Below, one piece after another: positions 17,223 through 24,479 of a stretch of 64,000 bases of DNA. The notes beneath the pieces are model-generated. The model was not told where the DNA came from. It did not search any database and saw nothing but the letters and a program-made list of their open reading frames with translations. Positions within the stretch are counted from its first letter, which is position 1. Every line of letters begins with the position of its first letter. The stretch is from Halosegnis marinus. GTDB taxonomy: Archaea; Halobacteriota; Halobacteria; Halobacteriales; Haloarculaceae. The stretch lies in assembly GCF_029338355.1 (NCBI RefSeq), contig NZ_CP119802.1, positions 744,001 to 808,000 on the forward strand. The letters are read 5' to 3'. The position numbers and the translations under genes are program-made.

Positions 17223-17227
17223 TTTTT
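17223..17227 (+). terminator. T-run after archaemetzincin
   Basis: Five consecutive T (ACTTTTTCC) lie 10 bases after the amzA stop. This fits an archaeal intrinsic terminator. The following ~160 bases to the convergent HNH gene carry short GC palindromes (GCGCGCCTCCGGCGCGC; GGCTCGCCCGAGGCGAGCC) and no gene. Confidence 0.4.
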
Positions 17228-17389
17228 CCTCGGAGGTTCACGCCCTACGGGCGTTCACCCCCGGCAAAACCTGGTGGAAAATATGCGGGCGTACTCCCTC
17301 CGCGCGCCTCCGGCGCGCTCCCGTCCGTGCGCCCTACGGCTCGCCCGAGGCGAGCCGTGAACCGCTCGCTCCGCTCGCGGCTGCTTCTG

Positions 17390-18409
17390 TCAGTACGGTC
17401 GGTCCTCGGCGTACGCCTTCAGTTCCTCGTTGAACGTGTCGCCGTCGGCACCGTGGTGGCGTCGGCGGTGACAGTTCGGGCACAGCGCGACGACGTTTCC
17501 CGGGTCGTCCGCGCCCCCGTCAGCCCGCCGGTGGAGGTGGTGGACCTCCAGATACGGCTCGCCGTCCCCGTCGCGGAAGGGGGCCGGCTCGTCACATCCC
17601 TCACACACCCCGTCGGCGTAGGCGCGGGCGAACTCGCGGACCGACTCGGATCGAGCGTAGCTAGTGCTCCGCGTGGTCGTCGGCCCGCCGGTCGTTTCGC
17701 CACCCGTGGCGTGCTCGTACAGGTCCGTCAGGTCCGCGTCGTCGAACTCCGGCGCGTCGTCGGGAACCCCCGACGCGCCCGCGGGGACGAGTTCGAAGCG
17801 AACGGCCTCGCGTCGGTCGCCGTTCGCGTCGTCCATCTCCTGCCGGAAGTGGTCGCCGTACTCGTACTCGCCGACGAACGTCACCTCGCCGCCGTCGGCG
17901 TTCTCGAACAGGTAGAGCCGTCGCCCGTCCTCGGCGTGATCGCGCACCACGCGGTTGCCGTGCGTCATCTCCATGTCGCCGACCTGTCCCTCCCCGGTGT
18001 AGACGAAGGTGTCCCCGCGGAAGCCGTCGTCGTAGCCGTACTGCTCGCCCGCCGCGCCGTAGAAGAGAAACACGAACGGGTAGTCGGCCGAGGGGGCGAT
18101 GCCGGACTGGCGCATCCCGCCGTACGCGTCGTGGAGTCGGCTCCGGGTGTACGTCGTGCCGCGCTCGAACGGCGCGGCGAGCTCCGTGATCGCGTACTCG
18201 CCGTCGCCGCGGAACTCGATCTCGTCGCGGTCGCGGAGTTCCTGAAGCGTCCGGCTTAGGCTCTGTTCCGGCGTCTCCGAGCCGGGAAACCGCGCTTCGA
18301 GGTCGTCCAACGACTGTCGGAGCAGTTCGCCCCTCGTCACGGTGTCGCGGCCGGTTCGCGCCCGGAAGCGCGATAGTTCGGCACGGACGGCCTCCCGCCA
18401 GACACTCAT
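17390..18409 (-). CDS. Winged-helix/SRA-like/HNH protein, candidate modification-dependent endonuclease
   Basis: This 339-residue protein has three parts. Residues 1-75 form a helical winged-helix-like domain (VTRGELLRQSLDDLEARFPG; LQELRDRDEIEFRGDGEYAI). Residues 100-210 resemble the SRA-like module of ScoMcrA-type Type IV enzymes: GYDDGFRGDTFVYTGEGQVG, then DMEMTHGNRVVRDH and LYLFENADGGEVTFVGEY. Residues 265-320 are an HNH nuclease: C269/C272, EVHH at 288-291, Asn 305 and CPNCHRRRHH at 310-319. The combination suggests cleavage of modified foreign DNA. CTAAGATC (coding strand), about 26 bases before the ATG, supports this start. No methyltransferase gene lies nearby. The enzymatic role is inference. 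Confidence 0.82.
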   Translation of the reverse strand: MSVWREAVRAELSRFRARTGRDTVTRGELLRQSLDDLEARFPGSETPEQSLSRTLQELRDRDEIEFRGDGEYAITELAAPFERGTTYTRSRLHDAYGGMRQSGIAPSADYPFVFLFYGAAGEQYGYDDGFRGDTFVYTGEGQVGDMEMTHGNRVVRDHAEDGRRLYLFENADGGEVTFVGEYEYGDHFRQEMDDANGDRREAVRFELVPAGASGVPDDAPEFDDADLTDLYEHATGGETTGGPTTTRSTSYARSESVREFARAYADGVCEGCDEPAPFRDGDGEPYLEVHHLHRRADGGADDPGNVVALCPNCHRRRHHGADGDTFNEELKAYAEDRPY

Positions 18410-18463
18410 CGTCGGTCCGTGTCCCGGTTCGATCTTAGCTCTTCGGCCGCCGCGCACGCAAAG

Positions 18464-18472
18464 TTTCTTATC
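18464..18472 (+). promoter_or_regulatory. TATA-like element of transglutaminase island 2
   Basis: TTTCTTATC lies about 30 bases before the GTG at 18498, and not at leaderless distance from the transglutaminase GTG at 18554. The transcript may therefore start at a short leader ORF. A separate element for the HNH gene (near 18432-18438, opposite strand) lies just to the left. Confidence 0.5.
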
Positions 18473-18497
18473 GCAGTCGCGACACCACCCGGTAACT

Positions 18498-18557
18498 GTG
18501 ACCGAGTCCGGGGGGCGGTGTGACGGGGGGACGGCGGCCGCGCCGGGCGACCCGTGA
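18498..18557 (+). CDS. Possible 19-residue leader ORF overlapping the transglutaminase start
   Basis: A GTG at 18498, about 30 bases downstream of the TATA-like element, opens a 19-codon frame. Its TGA (18555-18557) overlaps the GTG of the transglutaminase gene as GTGA. The peptide (VTESGGRCDGG...) has no recognisable family. The layout mirrors the 21-codon ORF before the MoxR gene of island 1. It is either a coupled leader peptide or chance in GC-rich DNA. Confidence 0.3.
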   Translation: MTESGGRCDGGTAAAPGDP

Positions 18558-21500
18558 GCGAGGAGTCGCCGTTCGGGTCGACCGGCGGGCGCGAGTACGG
18601 GCGCGTCCTCCTGACCGTCGCCTGTATCGTCGCGCTCGTCGTCGCCGCGGCGATGGTGCCGCTGCTGTCGAGCGGCGGCCTCGGGGAGTCGCCCGCCGGC
18701 GGCCTCGTGCCGATTCCGGGGTTCGCGGGCGACGCCGAAGGTGCACGGGGGGCTCCCGGCTCGACCGGAAGCGGCGGGGCGAGCGGCCCGACGAGCGGGA
18801 GCGGCCTCGGGGCGCTCAACCCCGGCGCGTCCACGGGCGTCGGGGGGTCGCTCGCGGAGGAGAACGCGACGAACCCCTTCCGGACGCTCGGTAGCGAGAC
18901 GCACTTCGTCGTGGAGGCGTCGCGGACGACGTACTGGCGCACCGGCGCGTACGCCGAGTACACCGGCGAGGGCTGGGAGCGCATCGGCGACGCCGAGCCG
19001 TACGACCCGCCGATAGAGGAGCCGGGGCTCCCCGGCAGGGAACTGGAGTACCGGGTGACGCTCCGGCAGTCGGCGAGCGCGGTGCCGACGGCGTGGCGAC
19101 CCCGGAGCGTCTCGTTCGTCGCGCGCGACCCCGACCTCACGGTGCGGTCGGGCGCGGTTCGCGCCGAGCGCCGACTCCAGGCCGGCACGACGTTCGCGGG
19201 CGTTAGCGTCGTCCCCGATCGCCGGCCCGAGGTGTTGCGGAGCGCGGGGCGCGACTACCCCGACGCGATCGCCGAGCGCTACACCCAACTGCCGGAGGAT
19301 ACCTCCGACCGACTCGGCGCGTTCACCGCGAACCTCACGTCGAACGCCTCGTCGCCGTACGAGACGGCTGTCGCGATAGAGGCGTGGCTCGAACGGAACA
19401 AGGAATACTCGCTGAACGTCGAGTCCCCGCCGAACGACGACGTCGCCTCGCAGTTCGTCCTCGAGATGGACGAGGGCTACTGCGAGTACTTCGCCACGTC
19501 CATGACCGCGATGCTCCGGACGCAGGACATCCCCGCACGCTACGTCGTCGGCTACACCGGCGGCGAGCGCACCGGGGAGAACGAGTACACGGTTCGGGGG
19601 ATGAACGCCCACGCGTGGGTCGAGGTGTACTTCCCCGACGTCGGCTGGGTCCGCTTCGACCCGACACCCGCGAGCGAACGGATAGCGGCCGAGTCCGCGG
19701 CGCTCGGCGGGGGGAGCGGCGACGGGAGCGGCGGTGAAGGCGGCGACGGCGGCCCCACACCGACGCCCGGTCTCGGTGGGGCCGGTGACGTCACGGCGAC
19801 GGCGACACCCGGCGGAACCGCGACACCGGACGGCGGCGGTGACGGAACGGCAACACCGGACGGCGGTGACGGAACGACGACACCCGACAACGGCGGTGAC
19901 GGAACGGCAACGCCGGACGGCAGCGGTGACGGAACCGCGACACCCGACAACGGCGGTGACAGCGACGGGACGACCGGTGAACTCGGGGCACTCAACCCCG
20001 GCGCGTCCACGGACGTCGGCGGGTCGCTCGCGGAGGAGAACGCGACGAACCCGTTCCAGACGCTCGGCGGGGATACGCACTTCGTCGTCGAGGCGTCGCG
20101 GACGACGTACTGGCGCACCGGCGCGTACGGCGGATACACCGGCGAGGGCTGGGAACAGGTCGAAGGGGCCGAGCCGTACGACCCGCCGCTGGACCGGCCG
20201 GCGCGCGCCGGCGAGGAACTGGAGTACCGGGTCACCCTCCGACAGTCAACCACGGGCGTACCGACCGCGTGGCGACCCCGGAGCGTCTCGTTCGTCGCGC
20301 GCGACCCCGACCTCACGGTGCGGTCGGGCGCGGTTCGCGCCGAACAGCAACTCCCCTCGGGGACGACGTTCACGGGCGTCAGCGTCGTCCCGGAGAGCCG
20401 CCCAGAGGTGTTGCGGAGCGCCGGGCGCGACTACCCCGACGCGGTCGCCGAGCGCTACACTCAGCTACCCGACGACACGCGCGAGCGGCTGGGCGCGTTC
20501 ACCGCGAACCTCACGGCCGACGCCGACTCGCCGTACGAGACGGCTGTCGCGATAGAGGCGTGGCTCGAACGGAACAAGGAGTACTCGCTGAACGTCGAAT
20601 CCCCGCCGAGCGACGACGTCGCCTCGCAGTTCGTCCTCGACATGGAGGCCGGCTACTGCGAGTACTTCGCCACGTCCATGACCGCGATGCTCCGGACGCA
20701 GGACATCCCCGCACGCTACGTCGTCGGCTACACCGGCGGGGAAGCGACGGGGGACGGGGAGTACACCGTCCGGGGGATGAACGCCCACGCGTGGGTCGAG
20801 GTGTACTTCCCCGACGTCGGCTGGGTCCGCTTCGACCCGACGCCCGCGAGCGAACGACTGGCGGCCGAGTCCGCGGCGCTCGCCGAAGAAACCGACGGCA
20901 CCGCGACCCCGACGCCGACGGACGCGCCGGACGACGGAACGAGTACGCCGACACCGACACCCACCCCGACGCCGACACCCACCCCGACACCCACGCCCAC
21001 ACCGACCGACACGCCCGACGACGACACGAGCACGCCGACGCCGACAGCGACCCCGACACCCACACCCACGCCGACACCCACGCCCCGTCCGCCGGTCGAG
21101 GTGTCGCTCAATCGGAGCGCGGTGCCGGGAACGACGGTCACCGTGACCGTGACGCGCGGCGGGAGTCCCGTGCCGGACGCGCGCGTCCTGTTCGACGGCG
21201 AGCCGGTCGGGCGGACCGACGCCGACGGCGAGGTGGTGGCGGAGGTGCCGTACACCCGGACGCTGGAGATAACGGTCGTCGTGGACGGCGAGCGGGTGGC
21301 CGCGGAGTCGATACCGCCGCCCGACGGCGACCGGCAGCGGTCGGTGCCGCCGCCCCGGTTCGCACAGGAGAACACGACGACGACGGTGGCGGTGAACGGG
21401 ACGCTCGCGGTCGCCGTCTCCGGGGAGGAGCGCACGACGGCCGAGGTGGTGTTCACGGCGACGATAGAGGGCGTTCCCGTCCGGAACGCGACCGTCTCGC

Positions 21501-22576
21501 GCAACGGCACGGCGGTGGCGACGACCGGAACGAACGGTCGCGCGGCGGTGACGCTGCCCGCGGAACCCGGCACCGTCACGTACACCGTCCGGCGCGGGGA
21601 GTTCGCGGCGAACGCGACGCTCGACCTGCCGCGGCTCCGGGTCGAGGCCGAGCCGGTGTGGCCGCTCGCGCTGCCCTTCTCGCCGGTCCGGACGACGGCG
21701 CGACTCGGCGACGACCCGGCCGCGGGCGTCCCCGTCACGGTCGGCGGCGCGACGGTCCGGACCGGTCCCGACGGCAACGCCACGCTGACGCTCCCGCTCG
21801 GGAGCGAGGCGACGGCCGTCGCCGAGCGGTACGGCCAGCGCGCGACCGTCACGGTGACGAACCTCTACCGGAACACCGCGCTCGTCGCCGCCGGCGCGGC
21901 CCTCGTCGTCGCCGGCCTCGCCGTCGCCGCCCGCCGCACCGGGACGGGCCCGCGGAGCCTGCTCGCGCGCCTCCGGGCCGCCCTCGGGTGGGTCGTCCGG
22001 ACCGTCGCGGGCGTCGTCGTCGGCATCGGCACGGCGCTTGCGGCGGCGTGGCGGCGCGTCGTCGCCGCGGCGCGCGACCTCCGGGCGGCGCTCGCCGACC
22101 TGCTCGAACGCCGGCGGACCCTTCCCGAACTGCTCGCCGCGTTCGTCGCCCGTCTGCGCGCGTGGTTCGTCGGCCTCCGCACCCGCGCCGAGGACCGCTA
22201 CGCGGCCGTGACGGGCGACGGGGCCGCGACGGCCGCGGGCGCCGCCGAACCGACCCCCGAGAGCCAACTCACCCTGCGGGAGGTGTGGGGCCGCTTCGTC
22301 GCGCTGACGACCGTTCGCCGGCCCGAGACCCGCACGCCCGGCGAGATCGCGACGCACGCCGTGGAGACCGACGGCCTCCCCGCCGACCACGTCCGCACGC
22401 TCCGGGACGCCTTCCGGGCCGTGGAGTACGGGTCGCTCGACCCGGACGAGCACCTCGCGCGGGCCGACGAGGCGCTCGCCGCGCTGGAGGCCGCGCTCGC
22501 CGAACCGGACGGCGAGGACCGCGAGGACCGCGACGGCGCGCCCGACGGCCCCGCGCCCGCGGGGGGTGACGACTGA
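18554..22576 (+). CDS. Giant membrane protein with two tandem transglutaminase modules (island 2)
   Basis: This encodes 1340 residues from a GTG. A signal-anchor helix (about 17-39) leads to an extracellular part with two nearly identical transglutaminase modules, residues 85-384 and 477-776, offset by exactly 392 residues. Triads are Cys 310/His 353/Asp 369 and Cys 702/His 745/Asp 761, all intact (GYCEYFATSM; NAHAWVEVYF; VRFDPTP). A TPDGG-repeat linker separates them. A Thr-Pro stalk (about 795-845), two Ig/carboxypeptidase-regulatory-like beta domains and a last helix near 1118-1135 follow, ending in a cytoplasmic DUF4129-like tail. Two catalytic modules on one chain is rare in this family. 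It heads an operon with overlapping genes. Confidence 0.9.
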   Translation: MSEESPFGSTGGREYGRVLLTVACIVALVVAAAMVPLLSSGGLGESPAGGLVPIPGFAGDAEGARGAPGSTGSGGASGPTSGSGLGALNPGASTGVGGSLAEENATNPFRTLGSETHFVVEASRTTYWRTGAYAEYTGEGWERIGDAEPYDPPIEEPGLPGRELEYRVTLRQSASAVPTAWRPRSVSFVARDPDLTVRSGAVRAERRLQAGTTFAGVSVVPDRRPEVLRSAGRDYPDAIAERYTQLPEDTSDRLGAFTANLTSNASSPYETAVAIEAWLERNKEYSLNVESPPNDDVASQFVLEMDEGYCEYFATSMTAMLRTQDIPARYVVGYTGGERTGENEYTVRGMNAHAWVEVYFPDVGWVRFDPTPASERIAAESAALGGGSGDGSGGEGGDGGPTPTPGLGGAGDVTATATPGGTATPDGGGDGTATPDGGDGTTTPDNGGDGTATPDGSGDGTATPDNGGDSDGTTGELGALNPGASTDVGGSLAEENATNPFQTLGGDTHFVVEASRTTYWRTGAYGGYTGEGWEQVEGAEPYDPPLDRPARAGEELEYRVTLRQSTTGVPTAWRPRSVSFVARDPDLTVRSGAVRAEQQLPSGTTFTGVSVVPESRPEVLRSAGRDYPDAVAERYTQLPDDTRERLGAFTANLTADADSPYETAVAIEAWLERNKEYSLNVESPPSDDVASQFVLDMEAGYCEYFATSMTAMLRTQDIPARYVVGYTGGEATGDGEYTVRGMNAHAWVEVYFPDVGWVRFDPTPASERLAAESAALAEETDGTATPTPTDAPDDGTSTPTPTPTPTPTPTPTPTPTPTDTPDDDTSTPTPTATPTPTPTPTPTPRPPVEVSLNRSAVPGTTVTVTVTRGGSPVPDARVLFDGEPVGRTDADGEVVAEVPYTRTLEITVVVDGERVAAESIPPPDGDRQRSVPPPRFAQENTTTTVAVNGTLAVAVSGEERTTAEVVFTATIEGVPVRNATVSRNGTAVATTGTNGRAAVTLPAEPGTVTYTVRRGEFAANATLDLPRLRVEAEPVWPLALPFSPVRTTARLGDDPAAGVPVTVGGATVRTGPDGNATLTLPLGSEATAVAERYGQRATVTVTNLYRNTALVAAGAALVVAGLAVAARRTGTGPRSLLARLRAALGWVVRTVAGVVVGIGTALAAAWRRVVAAARDLRAALADLLERRRTLPELLAAFVARLRAWFVGLRTRAEDRYAAVTGDGAATAAGAAEPTPESQLTLREVWGRFVALTTVRRPETRTPGEIATHAVETDGLPADHVRTLRDAFRAVEYGSLDPDEHLARADEALAALEAALAEPDGEDREDRDGAPDGPAPAGGDD
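18806..19705 (+). repeat. Intragenic duplication, transglutaminase module copy 1
   Basis: This 900-base unit encodes the first module and recurs in frame at 19982-20881, a shift of 1176 bases. Long stretches are identical at DNA level, including third codon positions, for example from about 19093 to 19168 and 20269 to 20344. That points to recent duplication or continuing gene conversion. Differences cluster near the module edges and in the loop after Gly-Gly before the catalytic His. Confidence 0.9.
19789..19980 (+). repeat. TPDGG/TPDNGG-encoding linker repeats
   Basis: The linker between the two transglutaminase modules consists of imperfect units of about 24-33 bases. They encode TATPDGGGDG, TTTPDNGGDG and TATPDGSGDG and similar, at least five in a row. 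It is coding, in frame, and likely forms a flexible, glycosylatable extracellular spacer. Copy number would be expected to vary between strains. Confidence 0.8.
19982..20881 (+). repeat. Intragenic duplication, transglutaminase module copy 2
   Basis: This is the second 900-base copy, encoding residues 477-776 of the same protein. All three catalytic residues and flanking motifs are kept. Compared with copy 1 the changes are mostly conservative (for example DMEAGYC versus EMDEGYC around the nucleophile), so both modules appear to be under selection for function. Confidence 0.9.
20936..21085 (+). repeat. Thr-Pro microsatellite-like stalk coding region
   Basis: Runs of ACCCCGACG/ACACCC-type hexamers encode (TP)n stretches broken by TDTPDDDTS. 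This is the extracellular stalk of the double transglutaminase. It is rich in Thr and therefore a likely O-glycosylation region. Such hexamer tracts are prone to slippage in multiples of six bases, which would keep the frame. Confidence 0.8.
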
Positions 22577-23199
22577 TGGCCCTGAGCCGGTGGCAACAGG
22601 TCGTCGGGGGGCTCGTCGTCGCGGCGCTCGCCGGGACGGTCGTACTCGTCGCCCGCCCCGAACTCGCCGCGGCGCTCCCCACCGGGAGCGAGCTGGTCGA
22701 GGCGGCCGCGACCCTCGACCCGACGACCGTGGGCGTCGGGGCGGCGGTCGCGCTCGGCGCCCTGCTCGCGCTGCTGGTCGCGTTCACCCGGAGCGCCGCG
22801 ACCGACGACGACCGGTTCGACCGCCTGCGCGAGCGGCCGCCGGAGGCCGTCACCGCCGACGAGGCGACCAGGACCGGCTCGGGGTTCGACGAGGACCTCG
22901 ACAGGGCGGAGCGGGGCGTCGAACGGGGTATCGAGGCGACGCGCGACCGCCTCGCGGAACTGGCGGCGCGCGTCCACGCCGCGGAGACGGGCGACCCGGT
23001 GCCGGCGGCCCGCGAGGCCGTGACCGCCGGCGCGTGGACCGACGACCGGACCGCGGCCGCCTTCCTCGGCGGCCCGGAACTCACCTACTCGGTGGTTGCG
23101 CGGCTCCGGCTGTGGCTCGACCCCGAGACCGAGCGCCGCCGGCGGGTGGCCGCGACGGTCGCGGCCGTCCGCGAGCGCGCCGACGGGGGTGCGCCGTGA
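22576..23199 (+). CDS. Two-helix membrane protein of island 2 (DUF7269-like)
   Basis: This 207-residue protein has two N-terminal hydrophobic helices (VVGGLVVAALAGTVVLVA and GAAVALGALLALLVAF) and a cytoplasmic alpha-helical part with heptad-like Arg/Ala/Glu runs (DRAERGVERGIEATRDRLAEL). It resembles the haloarchaeal family I recall as DUF7269, seen in transglutaminase/DUF58 clusters; I could not verify that here. The ATG overlaps the preceding stop by one base, and its stop overlaps the following GTG by four. Function is unknown; it is likely a structural partner of the island. Confidence 0.72.
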   Translation: MALSRWQQVVGGLVVAALAGTVVLVARPELAAALPTGSELVEAAATLDPTTVGVGAAVALGALLALLVAFTRSAATDDDRFDRLRERPPEAVTADEATRTGSGFDEDLDRAERGVERGIEATRDRLAELAARVHAAETGDPVPAAREAVTAGAWTDDRTAAAFLGGPELTYSVVARLRLWLDPETERRRRVAATVAAVRERADGGAP

Positions 23200-24479
23200 C
23201 CCGCCGCGTGGCGCTCGCGTCGGTGCTACTGTTCGCCGGCGTCGGCGTCCTGTTCGCCTCGCCGACCGCGCTCGTCGCCGCCGTCGTCCCGCTCGCGTAC
23301 GTCGTCGCGGACGCCGCGAGCGCGGTGCCGGCCTCGCCCGCGATAGCCGTCGAGCGGTCGCTGTCGCCCGCCTCCCCGACACCCGGCGACCGCGTGACGG
23401 TGACGCTCTCGCTTTCGAACGAGGGGGAGAGCGCGCTCGCCGACGTGCGGGTCGTCGACGGCGTCCCCGACGCGCTCGCGGTGGTCGAGGGCTCCCCCCG
23501 GGCCGCGGTCGCGCTCCCGGTCGACGGGAGCGCCGAGGTGTCCTACGAGGTGGTCGCGAAGCGGGGCGACTTCGCGTTCGGCGACCCGACCGTGCGCCTG
23601 CGCCCGACCGTCGGCGACGACCCGGCGACGGCGACCCTGCCGGTCGCGGGCGCGACGGCGCTCGAATCGCGGGGGACGGCCGCGCCGCCCCGGCCGGAGG
23701 CCGCGCGCCTGCAGGCCGGCACGCTGACGACGGACCGGAGCGGGCAGGGCATCGAGTTCCGCTCCGTCCGCGAGTACCGCCACGGCGACGCGCTCTCGCG
23801 GCTGGACTGGCGGCGGCTGGCGAAGACGGGCGAACTCGCCACCGTCGAGTACCGCGAGGAGCACGCGCTGCGACTGCTCGTCCTCGTGGACGCGCGCCCG
23901 GAGACGCGGACCGTCCCCGAACCGGGCTACCCGACGGGCGGGGAGGCCGCGGCGTACGCCGGGCGGGTGCTGTACGACGCGCTCCGGAGCGGGGGCCACG
24001 TCGCGGGCGCGGCCGCCGTCGGCCTCCCGAACGGGTACCTCCCCGAGGGCCACGCCGGCGACGGGCTGGCGTGGGTGGACGACCGCGACCCGCGCGACCC
24101 GACCGCCGTCTTCGAGCGGGCCGAGGCCGCGGGTGCGGCCACCGACACGACGGCCCAGCGGGCGATACGCGACGACGCGGCGGTCGGGCGCGTACTCGGC
24201 CGCCTGCGCCCGAACACCCACGTCGTGTTCGTCACGCCGCTCGCGGACGACTGGCCGACGACGCTGGCCCGGCGGCTGACCGTCGCGGGCCACCCGCTCA
24301 CCGTCGTCAGTCCGGACGGCACCGGCGACTCGACGCCGGGCGGCGAGGTGGCGGCGCTCGAACGCCGCCTCCGCCTGCGCGCGGTGCGCCTGCTCGGGGC
24401 CGACACGGTGGACTGGGACCGCGACCGACCGCTGCGGGCCAGCCTCGAAACCTCGGTTCGCGAGGTGTTGAGCCGATGA
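23196..24479 (+). CDS. DUF58 domain membrane protein (island 2)
   Basis: This 427-residue protein from a GTG start has two N-terminal helices, an extracellular or periplasm-like CARDB/Ig-like beta domain (RVTVTLSLSNEGESALADV), then the DUF58 signature VREYRHGDALSRLDWRRLAK at 191-210. A von Willebrand-A-like fold follows, beginning LRLLVLVDARPETR. The DUF58 of island 1 is about 100 residues shorter and lacks the clear CARDB-like part. It overlaps both neighbours by 4 bases. Its presumed ATPase partner is the convergent MoxR gene at 26138. Confidence 0.88.
   Translation: MTRRVALASVLLFAGVGVLFASPTALVAAVVPLAYVVADAASAVPASPAIAVERSLSPASPTPGDRVTVTLSLSNEGESALADVRVVDGVPDALAVVEGSPRAAVALPVDGSAEVSYEVVAKRGDFAFGDPTVRLRPTVGDDPATATLPVAGATALESRGTAAPPRPEAARLQAGTLTTDRSGQGIEFRSVREYRHGDALSRLDWRRLAKTGELATVEYREEHALRLLVLVDARPETRTVPEPGYPTGGEAAAYAGRVLYDALRSGGHVAGAAAVGLPNGYLPEGHAGDGLAWVDDRDPRDPTAVFERAEAAGAATDTTAQRAIRDDAAVGRVLGRLRPNTHVVFVTPLADDWPTTLARRLTVAGHPLTVVSPDGTGDSTPGGEVAALERRLRLRAVRLLGADTVDWDRDRPLRASLETSVREVLSR

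Noticed and set aside
17214-17389. Small RNA or tRNA candidate in the palindrome-rich gap after archaemetzincin
   Set aside because: Short GC hairpins are present, but no cloverleaf, no T-loop sequence and no promoter. They look like ordinary haloarchaeal intergenic palindromes.
17390-20080. An 896-codon leftward frame extending the HNH protein into the transglutaminase gene
   Set aside because: Residues before MSVWREAV are an antisense reading of the duplicated module and linker. A promoter element lies just before 18409.
19789-21085. CRISPR-like or satellite repeats
   Set aside because: The repeats are imperfect, in frame, and encode TPDGG and Thr-Pro linkers of one protein. There are no unique spacers of even length and no cas genes.
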